Below are positions 34,014-42,879 of a DNA stretch of 64,000 nt, one piece after another. This DNA is from Parahaliea maris (lineage in GTDB: Bacteria > Pseudomonadota > Gammaproteobacteria > Pseudomonadales > Halieaceae). A model generated the notes under the pieces. That model was not told where the DNA came from, ran no database searches, and saw only the letters and a program-made list of their open reading frames with translations. The DNA lies in assembly GCF_008064665.1 (NCBI RefSeq), contig NZ_VRZA01000009.1:1-64000 (forward strand), written 5' to 3'. The translations under genes and the position numbers were made by a program. Within the stretch, counting starts at the first letter, position 1; each line of letters begins with the position of its first letter.

Positions 34014-35420
34014 ATGTCGAGTTCGCGATTTACCATCACCAGTAGATCTCCCCAGGATCCGAAGTCCGTCGTCTGTGAGGTGGATGCCACCTCACCTGAG
34101 ACGGTTTCAAAATTCGCTACCACTGCGGCCCATGTCGGTCTGTCGTGGGGCGCAGATTCAGCAGCCCAGTTGCGTGCAGATGCCCTGGTAGCTAGCAGCA
34201 TCGCATTGGAGAGCGCTAGCGAGTATTTGGCAAATCTCATGGTCGAGGAGGTGGGCAAGCCCATAAATGAAGCGCGTGCCGAATTGGCTCGAGCAGTGTC
34301 CTTCGCCAGATATTTTGCGCAACAACCACTTGCTGATGCTGGTACAGTCTATCGGGCCCTGAGTGTGGCGTCAGCAACAAGCTTTTCCGTGCGACGTCCG
34401 GCTGGTGTGGCGGGTTTGATCACCCCGTGGAACTTTCCTGTACTAATTCCCATTTGGAAGATATTTCCAGCGCTTGCGTATGGCAACGGTGTTCTGTGGA
34501 AGCCCTCAGAGGAAGCCACGTGCATCGCGCTTGCTTTGTCGAAGTTGCTTTCCGACCACCTGCCTGAAGGACTCTTATCTGTACTGCCAGGTGGCGCGGA
34601 CACCGGCCGAGCGGTGCTTGAACAGGCGGACGTTTTGTCGTTTACAGGCTCGGTTGAGGTGGGTCATCTTATCATTGGTTCTGCGAAGGGACGCCACATT
34701 CCGGTCCAGGCGGAGCTCGGTGGCCTAAGCGCGACCATCGTCATGCCTGATGCTGATCCTGCTTCTGCCGCCAGAATGCTTGCCGGCGGTGCGTTTGGAT
34801 ATGCGGGGCAGCGGTGTACTTCGACTCGGCGCATTATTACGGTCGGGCACAGCAAGGCGTTCATCGAGGCCCTTGTTGCTGAAACCAGAGCACTAAATAT
34901 CGGAGATCCTGCTGATGAATCGGTAGCGATCGGCCCCGTGATCAATCGCATGGCAAAGGACCGAGTTCACGATGCCGTTCGCCGGGCTAAGGCTGAGGGC
35001 GGGCGTGTATTAAATCAGACGAATCCGATCCCGGACGGTGAAGGTTGGTTTACTCCTTGTTTTTTGGTCGATGGAGTAGATCCAGGCCATTTTCTTGCGC
35101 AGGAAGAGGTGTTCGGTCCCGTCTGCGCAGTGATGTCAGCCAAGGACTTTCCCGAAGCCGTCGATATCGCAAATTCCACTAGATACGGTTTGGCTGCAGC
35201 TGTGATTACGAGCGACCAAGGTGTCGTGGCGCAGGCTATAGAAAAGCTGGATGCCGGGATGATTCGGATCAATGCACCAACCAGTGGGGCTGATCCTCAC
35301 GTACCATTTACCGGTGTCCGCTGTTCGGCTTACGGTCCACCCGAACTTGGCAGCGGTGTGCAGGACTTCTACACAAAGCTGCGGACCATTACCACTCACC
35401 CTCCGCTTGCTTGCGCTTAG
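34014..35420 (+). CDS. Aldehyde dehydrogenase (NAD(P)+)
   Basis: Oxidises an aldehyde to a carboxylic acid. The 468-residue protein carries the complete active site: general-base Glu234 in AELGG and nucleophile Cys268 in AGQRCTSTRR, 34 residues apart as usual, plus the cofactor motif FTGSVEVG and the TPWNFPV loop. The C-terminal PFTGVRCSAYGPPELG is like that of semialdehyde dehydrogenases. It starts 125 bp after the alcohol dehydrogenase and ends 57 bp before the ThDP gene. It would convert an aldehyde released by C-C cleavage into the acid taken up by the CoA-transferase (inferred). Confidence 0.92.
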   Translation: MSSSRFTITSRSPQDPKSVVCEVDATSPETVSKFATTAAHVGLSWGADSAAQLRADALVASSIALESASEYLANLMVEEVGKPINEARAELARAVSFARYFAQQPLADAGTVYRALSVASATSFSVRRPAGVAGLITPWNFPVLIPIWKIFPALAYGNGVLWKPSEEATCIALALSKLLSDHLPEGLLSVLPGGADTGRAVLEQADVLSFTGSVEVGHLIIGSAKGRHIPVQAELGGLSATIVMPDADPASAARMLAGGAFGYAGQRCTSTRRIITVGHSKAFIEALVAETRALNIGDPADESVAIGPVINRMAKDRVHDAVRRAKAEGGRVLNQTNPIPDGEGWFTPCFLVDGVDPGHFLAQEEVFGPVCAVMSAKDFPEAVDIANSTRYGLAAAVITSDQGVVAQAIEKLDAGMIRINAPTSGADPHVPFTGVRCSAYGPPELGSGVQDFYTKLRTITTHPPLACA

Positions 35421-35477
35421 CGTAGCTGGATATTCGACGCAGCCGTAAGCATAACCATCATTTTCAGGAAAATAGAT

Positions 35478-37256
35478 ATGCCATTACAAACAGTCGCCAA
35501 TAGAATTGCAGATCTGATGCAGGCAGAAGGGATTACTCACCTTTTTTCGTTGCCCGATGTATTGCACGGTCGGATCCAGCATGCACTTGTCCAGCGAGGG
35601 ATTCCCCTAATCGCAAATCATCACGAGTGCGCAGGTGGACACATGGCAGAAGCATACAGCCTGCTGACTGGTCAGACGACAGCTGTCGGCGCGGCTCGCG
35701 GCCCGGGTGTCTACAACTACTATCCTGCGGTAGCCAATGCCTGGTCAGAAGGACGCCCGGTTCTCTTTATTGGTCCAGAGAAGTCGCGCGAAGTGCGAAG
35801 CATCGCCGGACGCAAGAGCTTTCAGTACGTTAATGCAGCCGAGGTCCTCCGATCGATAACCAAATACTCCAACGTAGTAGAACACCCCGAGCTTGTAGAC
35901 GCTGTATTCCACGAGGCGTTCAGACAGATGTACATTGGCGATATGGGGCCTGCCTATATCGGCATTCCGTTCGATCTTTTGCGTAGAAACGAGGAATACG
36001 AATTCGGCCCTATCCTCACCCCGGAGCAGTATCGTCCGGCGACTTTTCTGGGTCCGGGAACTAAAGAGCAGCTTGATTTGGCCAAGGCAGCGATCATGTC
36101 GGCCCGTAGACCCGTGTTACTGGCAGGTTCGGGAGTCTATCAGAGCGGCATGCAAGACCAGTTCCGTGAATTTGCCGAAGAGCTTGCAGCTCCGGTTCTA
36201 CTAACGCACGGGGGCCAGGGGCTATTGCCAGACACGCACCCCTTGGTATTTGAGTACAATATCGGTGAAGGTCTCGAATTCTCCAGGAATGCGGATCTTG
36301 TAATAGCTATCGGTACATCAATCGGTGACAAAATCGACAATGGCGGAGCGACCCCGATTGCAGCCAGGCCTGCTCTGGAGCACGCATGGGGTAATGCCGG
36401 TCAGCAGAGGTGGATTCATATCGAGCGAGACCCGGAAAATCTGGGACGGAACAAAATCGTCGAGTTCCCGATCTTCGGAGATGCACGGCAGACGCTTCAG
36501 GAACTCTATGGCGTAAGGCCAAATTCAACGGAATGGAATGCCGAGTATATTTCAGTCCGCAAATCAAAGATGTCGGCGGCCTACGCAAAGCTGTGGGAAG
36601 AGGCCCCTGACGTAGTCCCTATGCATCCGGGACGCGTGATGGCAGAAATCCAGAAGTCCATCCCTGCCGATTCGATCCTGAGCTGCGGCGGTGGCTCGTT
36701 CGGGCTTTGGGCGATGAGGTATCGACATCACTCGATCGCGGGTCACATGAAGTCCCAGAAAGCTGGCAGCACTTCGGCAGGTATGGCTTATGCACTGGCG
36801 GCAGGCTTGAAGTTGCGCGGAACGGGCAAATTCTCCATCAACATCGGCGGCGACGGATCGTTCCAGTTCTATCTGGCCGAGATTGAAACTGCTGTTCGCT
36901 ACAAACTGCCAACAATTTTTGTAGTCGGCTACGACCAGGGTTGGGGCGATGAAGTCGCGGCCAATCTCGCGCAGTACGGTGATACTCATGAGGTTGATCA
37001 TGAATATGTGCGTCTGGACAAAGTTGCCGAAGCGATGGGGGCGCATGGGGAGTATGTCGCTACCCTCGCGGATATTGCACCAGCGATGCAACGGGCACTC
37101 GCCTCGAACAAGCCTGCCGTGATTCAAGTCGTGATAGACCGGGACCTCAACGCCTTCGGCCTACCGGACAGGTCGGTTTTGTCGGGAGGACGTGATTGGG
37201 ACCACGTTATCGGTGGTCTGGGTGCTCCCGGTCTAGATCCTTTTTCAGCTCATTGA
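35478..37256 (+). CDS. Thiamine-diphosphate-dependent enzyme of the acetolactate synthase/decarboxylase superfamily
   Basis: 592 residues in the Pyr-central-PP domain order of the family. The catalytic Glu that activates the cofactor is E50 (ANHHECAGGHMAEAY). The cofactor motif begins GGDGSF at D459, but the usual Asn-Asn at its end is Tyr485-Asp486 (VVGYDQGWG), so a metal-ligand Asn is replaced by Asp. No separate regulatory subunit is encoded, which argues against acetolactate synthase. Candidate roles are a 2-keto acid decarboxylase, a carboligase or a C-C hydrolase such as cyclohexane-1,2-dione hydrolase, which has similar length. It lies between aldehyde dehydrogenase and CoA-transferase. 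Confidence 0.85.
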   Translation: MPLQTVANRIADLMQAEGITHLFSLPDVLHGRIQHALVQRGIPLIANHHECAGGHMAEAYSLLTGQTTAVGAARGPGVYNYYPAVANAWSEGRPVLFIGPEKSREVRSIAGRKSFQYVNAAEVLRSITKYSNVVEHPELVDAVFHEAFRQMYIGDMGPAYIGIPFDLLRRNEEYEFGPILTPEQYRPATFLGPGTKEQLDLAKAAIMSARRPVLLAGSGVYQSGMQDQFREFAEELAAPVLLTHGGQGLLPDTHPLVFEYNIGEGLEFSRNADLVIAIGTSIGDKIDNGGATPIAARPALEHAWGNAGQQRWIHIERDPENLGRNKIVEFPIFGDARQTLQELYGVRPNSTEWNAEYISVRKSKMSAAYAKLWEEAPDVVPMHPGRVMAEIQKSIPADSILSCGGGSFGLWAMRYRHHSIAGHMKSQKAGSTSAGMAYALAAGLKLRGTGKFSINIGGDGSFQFYLAEIETAVRYKLPTIFVVGYDQGWGDEVAANLAQYGDTHEVDHEYVRLDKVAEAMGAHGEYVATLADIAPAMQRALASNKPAVIQVVIDRDLNAFGLPDRSVLSGGRDWDHVIGGLGAPGLDPFSAH

Positions 37257-37286
37257 GCTACGGAGGATATTCCTGACAAGCTGTTA

Positions 37287-38540
37287 GTGAGTAGTTCAAT
37301 GAGTACATCAAAGATCCATAGCATACAAGATATGCCCGGCGCCCTCGACGGGGTACGGGTGCTGGACCTGAGCCGCGTACTGGCCGGGCCCTGGTCAACC
37401 CAGATTCTCGCCGATCTCGGGGCCGAGGTAATCAAAGTCGAACGTCCCGGTGCCGGTGACGACACCCGAAGCTGGGGCCCGCCCTTCGTCGAACGGGAGG
37501 ACGGTCATCGCGACGCCGCCTACTACTTTGTCGCCAACCGCAACAAACGCTCGGTTGCGCTGGATATTAGCCAGCCCGAAGGACAGGCAGCGGTACGCCA
37601 ACTCGCCAGCACCTGCCATATTCTGGTGGAGAATTTCAAGGTGGGTGGCCTTGCCGCCTACGGCCTCGACTACGACAGTCTGAAAAGCGTCAATCCAGCG
37701 CTTGTCTATTGTTCGGTCACCGGCTTTGGCCAGAGCGGCCCCTACGCGCCACGAGCCGGCTATGACTTTCTCATTCAGGGTATGAGCGGCCTGATGAGTA
37801 TCACCGGCCAACCCGACGGCAGTCCCGGCGCGGAGGCGATCAAGGTCGGCGTCGCCACCGTCGACCTCTCGGCTGGCCTCTACGCAACGATCGGTATACT
37901 GGCCGCCCTGCGTCATGCCGAGCGTACCGGCGAGGGGCAGCATGTCGATATTTCCCTGCTCGACTGCCAGGTCAGCCTGCTCGCTAACCAGTCCCAGAAC
38001 TATCTGGTAACCGGGCAACCGCCCCAACGCCTTGGTAATGCCCACCCCAACGTCGTGCCCTACCAGGTGTTTGCGGTGGCCGATGGGCACCTGATTCTGG
38101 CAGTTGGGAACGATGGCCAGTTCCGCCGTTTTTGCCAGGTCGCCGACATCGCAGCGCTGGCCGACGACCCCCGCTATACCAGCAATGCTGCCCGGGTTGA
38201 GAACCGCGACACTCTGATTGCTGCACTCAAGCCCGTGATGGCAAAACGTCCAGCCGCCCAGTGGACAGCGCAGCTGGAAGCGGCCGGCGTACCCTGCGGC
38301 CCCATCAATACCCTGGATCAGGTGTTTGATGATGCCCACATTCAGGCGCGCAAGATGCGGGTGGAGATGCCGCTCGGGGACGGTGACAGCCATATCCCCC
38401 TCGTCGCCAACCCGCTGCGCCTGTCCCGTACCCCACCGAGTTATCGCCAGGCCCCGCCGCGTCTCGGTGAGCACACCCTGGCAGTGCTGGCTGAAATCGA
38501 GCGCCATCCAGACCACACTCTGAGCAAGGACAACGAGTAA
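37287..38540 (+). CDS. CaiB/BaiF family (class III) CoA-transferase
   Basis: Transfers CoA between acyl-CoA and a free acid, activating the island's carboxylic acid. 417 residues from a GTG at 37287. An in-frame ATG at 37299 is an alternative, and neither has an ideal ribosome-binding site. The motif LDLSRVLAGPWSTQILADLGAEVIKVERPGAGDDTR is diagnostic, and the catalytic Asp is D160 in AGYDFLIQG. Base composition rises sharply at this gene compared with the three genes before it. Only 4 bp separate it from the next acyl-CoA dehydrogenase, so the four genes to 41.45 kb form one unit. Confidence 0.92.
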   Translation: MSSSMSTSKIHSIQDMPGALDGVRVLDLSRVLAGPWSTQILADLGAEVIKVERPGAGDDTRSWGPPFVEREDGHRDAAYYFVANRNKRSVALDISQPEGQAAVRQLASTCHILVENFKVGGLAAYGLDYDSLKSVNPALVYCSVTGFGQSGPYAPRAGYDFLIQGMSGLMSITGQPDGSPGAEAIKVGVATVDLSAGLYATIGILAALRHAERTGEGQHVDISLLDCQVSLLANQSQNYLVTGQPPQRLGNAHPNVVPYQVFAVADGHLILAVGNDGQFRRFCQVADIAALADDPRYTSNAARVENRDTLIAALKPVMAKRPAAQWTAQLEAAGVPCGPINTLDQVFDDAHIQARKMRVEMPLGDGDSHIPLVANPLRLSRTPPSYRQAPPRLGEHTLAVLAEIERHPDHTLSKDNE

Positions 38541-38544
38541 TACG

Positions 38545-39693
38545 ATGATCCCCTGGCCCCAACGACAAACCCTGCCGGCAAGCGCCGAAGCCCTGCGCGA
38601 CGAAGTGCGGGACTTCCTGGCTGCTCATCCGCCGGCGCCAGCAGCCGATATCCGCGCTCGTTCCTGGATGGGCTTTGACGCCGATTTCTCTCGCGCCCTG
38701 GGACAACGGGGCTGGGTCGGTCTCAGCCTGCCGCGCGAGTACGGGGGGGCAGGCGGCAGTGCCTTCGAACGCTTCGTCGTTCTCGAGGAATTGCTCGCAG
38801 CAGGTGCCCCGGTTTCCGCCCACTGGATTGCAGACCGTCAGAGCGCTCCGCTGCTGCTGCGCTACGGCAGCGAATCCCTGCGGCAGGAACTCCTGCCCCG
38901 GATTTGTGCCGGTGAAGTGTACTTCTGCATCGGCATGAGCGAGCCGGGCGCCGGTTCAGACCTGGCCAGTGTCAGCACCCGGGCCACCCGTAATGATCAG
39001 GGCTGGCTACTCAACGGAAGCAAGCTGTGGACCACCAACGCTGACCGCTGTCACTACATGATCGCCCTGGTGCGCACTTCCGGACAGCACGGCGACCGAC
39101 AGCAGGGCCTGTCGCAGATGCTCGTAGACCTCTCGTTGCCCGGTATCACCGTGCGCCCCATTCGTGACCTGGCCGGTGATGCGCATTTCAACGAGGTGTT
39201 TTTCGACAATGTGCAACTGACCGAAGAGGCACTCATTGGCGCCGAGGGCGATGGCTGGCAACAAGTTACCGCCGAACTCGCGTTTGAGCGCAGCGGGCCG
39301 GAACGTATCATGTCGTCGATTGCACTCTTGGAGTGCTGGTGCGCCTGGTTGCGACGGTCTGGCGGCGGTAGTGCCGACCGCCGCGCACTGGGGGAACTCG
39401 CCAGTCGACTGGCGGTACTGCGCTCCATGTCGCTGGCGATTACCGCCCAACTGGAGCAAGGCGAAAGCCCGGTCATACCCGCGGCCCTGGTAAAAGATCT
39501 GGGAACGGGTTTCGAACAGGACATTCCAGACACCCTGGCCGATGTCATTGGCCGTCATGATGACGCCTTCGCCGACGAGGAACTAATGCGTACGCTGGCC
39601 TATACCGCAATGGTCTGCCCCATCTACTCACTGCGCGGCGGCACTCGGGAAATTCTGCGCGGGCTCATTGCCCGGGGGATGGGTTTGCGATGA
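38545..39693 (+). CDS. Acyl-CoA dehydrogenase, FAD-binding alpha-type subunit
   Basis: Introduces a double bond into an acyl-CoA. 382 residues with the FAD-binding motif GMSEPGAGSDLASVSTRA (about 132-149) and WTTNADRCHYMIA. The common C-terminal YEGT motif with catalytic Glu is replaced by LRGGTREILRG, so the base must come from elsewhere, perhaps FERSGPERIM. Its 3' end overlaps the next, shorter acyl-CoA dehydrogenase gene by 4 bp. The pairing recalls two-gene alpha2beta2 enzymes of steroid side-chain degradation (FadE28/FadE29 type). The substrate is unknown. Confidence 0.88.
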   Translation: MIPWPQRQTLPASAEALRDEVRDFLAAHPPAPAADIRARSWMGFDADFSRALGQRGWVGLSLPREYGGAGGSAFERFVVLEELLAAGAPVSAHWIADRQSAPLLLRYGSESLRQELLPRICAGEVYFCIGMSEPGAGSDLASVSTRATRNDQGWLLNGSKLWTTNADRCHYMIALVRTSGQHGDRQQGLSQMLVDLSLPGITVRPIRDLAGDAHFNEVFFDNVQLTEEALIGAEGDGWQQVTAELAFERSGPERIMSSIALLECWCAWLRRSGGGSADRRALGELASRLAVLRSMSLAITAQLEQGESPVIPAALVKDLGTGFEQDIPDTLADVIGRHDDAFADEELMRTLAYTAMVCPIYSLRGGTREILRGLIARGMGLR

Positions 39694-40637
39694 GTGATTC
39701 GCTCTTTCTTGACAGTATCAAACCGCTCTTTGCCGATATCAGCGAGCGTTTTAGCGGAGAGTCCCAATTTGATGCCGCCGGTGCCTGGAGCGAACTGGTC
39801 GCTACCGGGTTCCTTCGACTGATGTTACCTGAACAGGATGAAGGTGCGGGCCTTGACGTCACCGAGGGATTGCCGGTGTTGATGGCCGCAGGCTATTGCG
39901 CCCTGCCCCTGCCCTACGCGGAAACCGCTCTGCTCTATGCCGCACAGCCCACCCTCGCGGCTGATGATCAGGCGTTGGCCGTCGGCCTATCGACCACGGC
40001 TGGTCGCGCAAAAGCCCTGCGGCAGGATCTGCCGTACCTACAGGCCCTCCTGCTGGATACCGCGGGCGGCGCGGAGCGAGCGGCAGTCAGCGACAGCGAT
40101 TCAGGCAACTGGACACTACAGGGCATACCGTCCCCCTGTGAAACCACGATCAATCTCCAGCTACTGGGGACCGCCGCGGAATGCCTGCAACTGGCTGGCG
40201 CCCTGCAACGTGTCCTGGAGTTGACAGTAGACTATGCCAATACCCGCCAACAGTTCGGTCGCCCCATTGGCAAATACCAAGCCCTGCAGCAACAGATCAG
40301 TGTGATGACCGGACATTGCCACAGTGCCGTGATGGCGGCCCAGCTGGCAGCGAGCGGGATGCAACGCAGCGACACCGGGCTCAGTCTTGATCACCACCGC
40401 GTTGCCGCCGCCTGCGGTATGATCAAGGCGGCCTGTCAGCCAGTGGTAAGCACCGCCCACGCCGTTCACGGTGCCATTGGCGTCACCGAAGAGTATGAAC
40501 TGCACCACTACACCCGACGCCTGCTAGCCGGTCGTGTCGCCGGCGGTTCCGAGTCCCGCTGGTTCGAACAGGTTGGCCAGGCCTGTCTGGACAGCGATGC
40601 CAGCGTATTTGATTTCACACTGGCATCACTAAGCTAA
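39690..40637 (+). CDS. Short acyl-CoA dehydrogenase-like beta-type subunit
   Basis: At 315 residues it is 60-70 shorter than a full acyl-CoA dehydrogenase. It keeps the C-terminal helical domain (TRQQFGRPIGKYQALQQQ, AVHGAIGVTEEYELHHYTRR) but lacks the middle-domain SEPGAGSD motif and much of the beta-barrel. This is the pattern of the partner subunit in heteromeric acyl-CoA dehydrogenases. It is translationally coupled to the preceding full-length gene by an ATGA overlap, which supports complex formation. Confidence 0.85.
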   Translation: MSDSLFLDSIKPLFADISERFSGESQFDAAGAWSELVATGFLRLMLPEQDEGAGLDVTEGLPVLMAAGYCALPLPYAETALLYAAQPTLAADDQALAVGLSTTAGRAKALRQDLPYLQALLLDTAGGAERAAVSDSDSGNWTLQGIPSPCETTINLQLLGTAAECLQLAGALQRVLELTVDYANTRQQFGRPIGKYQALQQQISVMTGHCHSAVMAAQLAASGMQRSDTGLSLDHHRVAAACGMIKAACQPVVSTAHAVHGAIGVTEEYELHHYTRRLLAGRVAGGSESRWFEQVGQACLDSDASVFDFTLASLS

Positions 40638-40663
40638 ATCACCGATATCCCCCAGGAAAGCCC

Positions 40664-41449
40664 ATGACCTTGATACTCAAGCAATTACATGACCACGTCG
40701 CAGTACTCACCCTGAACGATCCCGAGCGGCACAATCCAATTTCCGACGGCCCCATGGTCGACGCGTTATGTGAGGCCCTGGAAGCGGTGGACAACGACGA
40801 CGACATACGTGTTATCGTACTGACCGCCGCCGGCAAGTCATTTTCCAGCGGCGGCAATCTAAAAACCATGCAAGTCGGCGCGACGGGGGGCCTAATCGCC
40901 AAACAGCCGGCGCAAACCCCGTCCAAATACCGCCGCGGTATCCAGCGTATTCCGCTGCTATTCCAGCGCTTACAAAAGCCGGTTATCGCAGCCGTCAACG
41001 GCGCAGCTATTGGCGCGGGCTGTGACCTGGCCTGTATGTGTGATCTGCGCATCGCCTCCGAAAAGGCTCGCTTTGCAGAGAGTTTCGTCAAGTTGGGGCT
41101 CATCCCCGGCGATGGTGGCGCCTGGCTGCTCCAACGCATTATCGGCTACTCCAAAGCGGCGGAACTGTCTCTGAGCGGGGATATGATCGATGCCAACACT
41201 GCTCGGGATATTGGCCTGGTTTCGAGCGTAGTCCCTCACGAGGAATTGATGTCCAGCGCCCTTGCCCTGGCGGCACGGATCGCCGCCAACTCGCCGATTG
41301 CCGTGCAGCAAACCAAGCGCCTGCTCCAGCAGGCCAGGGACAATAATCTGGCGGACCACCTTGAAAATGCCGGCGCTGTACAGGCGCTGATGCACACAAC
41401 TGTCGAGCACACCAACGCCGTAGAAAAGTTCCTGAACAAAAACAAATAG
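40664..41449 (+). CDS. Enoyl-CoA hydratase/isomerase (crotonase family)
   Basis: Hydration of the enoyl-CoA made by the dehydrogenase pair. 261 residues. The oxyanion-hole segments are GKSFSSGGNLK near residue 60 and NGAAIGAGCDLACMCD near 105, and a catalytic-type Glu lies in ARFAESFVKLGLIPGDGG. It is the last gene of the CoA-transferase/dehydrogenase unit, 26 bp after the beta-type subunit. No thiolase or 3-hydroxyacyl-CoA dehydrogenase follows, so later steps must be encoded elsewhere. Confidence 0.92.
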   Translation: MTLILKQLHDHVAVLTLNDPERHNPISDGPMVDALCEALEAVDNDDDIRVIVLTAAGKSFSSGGNLKTMQVGATGGLIAKQPAQTPSKYRRGIQRIPLLFQRLQKPVIAAVNGAAIGAGCDLACMCDLRIASEKARFAESFVKLGLIPGDGGAWLLQRIIGYSKAAELSLSGDMIDANTARDIGLVSSVVPHEELMSSALALAARIAANSPIAVQQTKRLLQQARDNNLADHLENAGAVQALMHTTVEHTNAVEKFLNKNK

Positions 41450-41466
41450 CGGGTGAGGTTTGGGGG

Positions 41467-41492
41467 GCGTCAGTCCAGCCGCGAACTGACGC
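41467..41492 (+). terminator. Hairpin after the enoyl-CoA hydratase gene
   Basis: Perfect 8-bp stem GCGTCAGT/ACTGACGC with a 10-base loop, 18 bp past the stop. The T-run that should follow is weak, so termination may be partial. Confidence 0.4.
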
Positions 41493-42020
41493 AGCGCTGG
41501 GTCAGGCGGGTTTAATCTGCGCCACTTCGCGCTCCAGGTTAGTGATCATCTACTGGAAGGCGAGCTCAAGTACCTCATCGATTGTGAGCGTCATGTTGTG
41601 CTTGCGCAGCATCAACAGGAATCCTTGCTCATCAGGCTCCAGCTGATCGATGTGCGAGAGCGAGATGCCACTGCGAAATACACTGCCCTGCAGTTCGTTG
41701 AACACCACCGCAGCCGCATAGCTGCAGAATAGCCAGGTATGCAAGGCAAGGTCGTGACCACGGAAACCAAGGCCGTAAAGCGTGCGGGACACCGTCAGGA
41801 TGATGCGCAACCATCCCGTAAACTGTTGCCATTGACCCTCATTACTTTCAGTACAATGGGATACCTTAGAGTGTAATCCAGTGTGCAACATCGGCTGCAA
41901 GGTCTGTATTACTTGCCAAATGGGAAGTCGGCTCAGTATGAGATGTGGAATTCGCAAGGTGGAATGATCGAAAGAGTGCTTCAGCCAATGTGTGAATTGA
42001 CATCATCTTCGCAAGGGACC
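41493..42020. other. Intergenic stretch without a recognised gene
   Basis: A minus-strand open frame at 41550-41957 could encode 135 residues (ending LTIDEVLELAFQ), but it has no recognisable domain or strong ribosome-binding site and may be debris of a lost gene. Composition is AT-richer than the flanks. Nothing else is seen. Confidence 0.35.
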
Positions 42021-42039
42021 TAGAATACGCATATGCGAA
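42021..42039. promoter_or_regulatory. Candidate IclR operator upstream of its own gene
   Basis: AATACGCATATGCGAACAC contains the palindromic core CGCATATGCG, 54 bp before the iclR-type start codon. Related sites occur upstream of the alcohol dehydrogenase run (32.68 kb), near 32.2 kb and at 22.90 kb. Confidence 0.45.
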
Positions 42040-42087
42040 CACAGCAGTGCCATTTAGCGCTCTATTTTTGTTTGGAAGCCCACATTT

Positions 42088-42879
42088 ATGCCACTTGCAA
42101 AGAACACCACAACCCAGCGCGACGCACCTCTCTCTGTACTTCGGGTGATTCGAATACTGGAGCATCTAGCGTCCAACCCAGACGGATATACGCTTACAGA
42201 TCTCAGTGAGAAGCTTGAAACACCAAAAAGCAGCTTGGTTAATCTGCTCCGCGGATTGGCCGCTGCACGATATGTAGAGAATTCTGATCATGTCTACACT
42301 CTTGGCTCGGAGAGCTTTCGATTGGGAACGGCAATTGCAGGGCAACGCAGCTTCCTTCCTATCGCAAGACCTATTATGCAACGCTTGACCGAGCAAACAG
42401 GTGAAACTGCGCTTCTGGCTACACTTACGCCTGACAATCAATCCGTTGTATACATCCACAAGTCCGAAACTAAAGATCTCATCCGCTTTTCTGTTAATGT
42501 TGGTGAACCACGTCCACTGCATAGCACTGGATCAGGAAGGGTTCTTATGGCGTATCAGACAGAACCAATGATCAAGTCGATGCTACGCAATCTAGTTATG
42601 ACCCCATTAACAAGAAATACCATCACTAGCAAAGCTGCTCTTCGAAAGAATCTAAAGGAAGTCAAACGGCAAGGGTATTCTGTAACACTGGGAGAGACCA
42701 GTGCATCCGTCGGCGCGGTCGCCGCCCCGGTTTTTGGTGACTCGAGTGTGTTGATCGCTTCACTCACAATCGTCTGCCCGGTAGAACGCGCAGCGAACTA
42801 TCGCGATGAACTGGTTCCACTTGTCGTACAAGCAGCTCGAGAGATTTCCGGTGCGATGGGTTATCGAGAGGAGGAGTAG
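42088..42879 (+). CDS. IclR-family transcriptional regulator
   Basis: A regulator of 263 residues. The N-terminal winged helix-turn-helix (SVLRVIRILEHLASNPDGYTLTDLSEKLETPKSSLVNLLRGL) is followed by the IclR effector domain (VYIHKSETKDLIRFSVNVGEPRPLHSTGSGRVLMAY), with the usual LHSTGSGR ligand-pocket motif. IclR proteins respond to catabolic intermediates such as aromatic or keto acids. The gene follows the catabolic run on the same strand and shares its AT-rich composition. A palindrome upstream suggests autoregulation. Confidence 0.92.
   Translation: MPLAKNTTTQRDAPLSVLRVIRILEHLASNPDGYTLTDLSEKLETPKSSLVNLLRGLAAARYVENSDHVYTLGSESFRLGTAIAGQRSFLPIARPIMQRLTEQTGETALLATLTPDNQSVVYIHKSETKDLIRFSVNVGEPRPLHSTGSGRVLMAYQTEPMIKSMLRNLVMTPLTRNTITSKAALRKNLKEVKRQGYSVTLGETSASVGAVAAPVFGDSSVLIASLTIVCPVERAANYRDELVPLVVQAAREISGAMGYREEE

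Noticed and set aside
35478-37256. Acetolactate synthase large subunit
   Set aside because: No small regulatory subunit follows, no branched-chain amino acid genes are near, and the cofactor motif deviates from that family.
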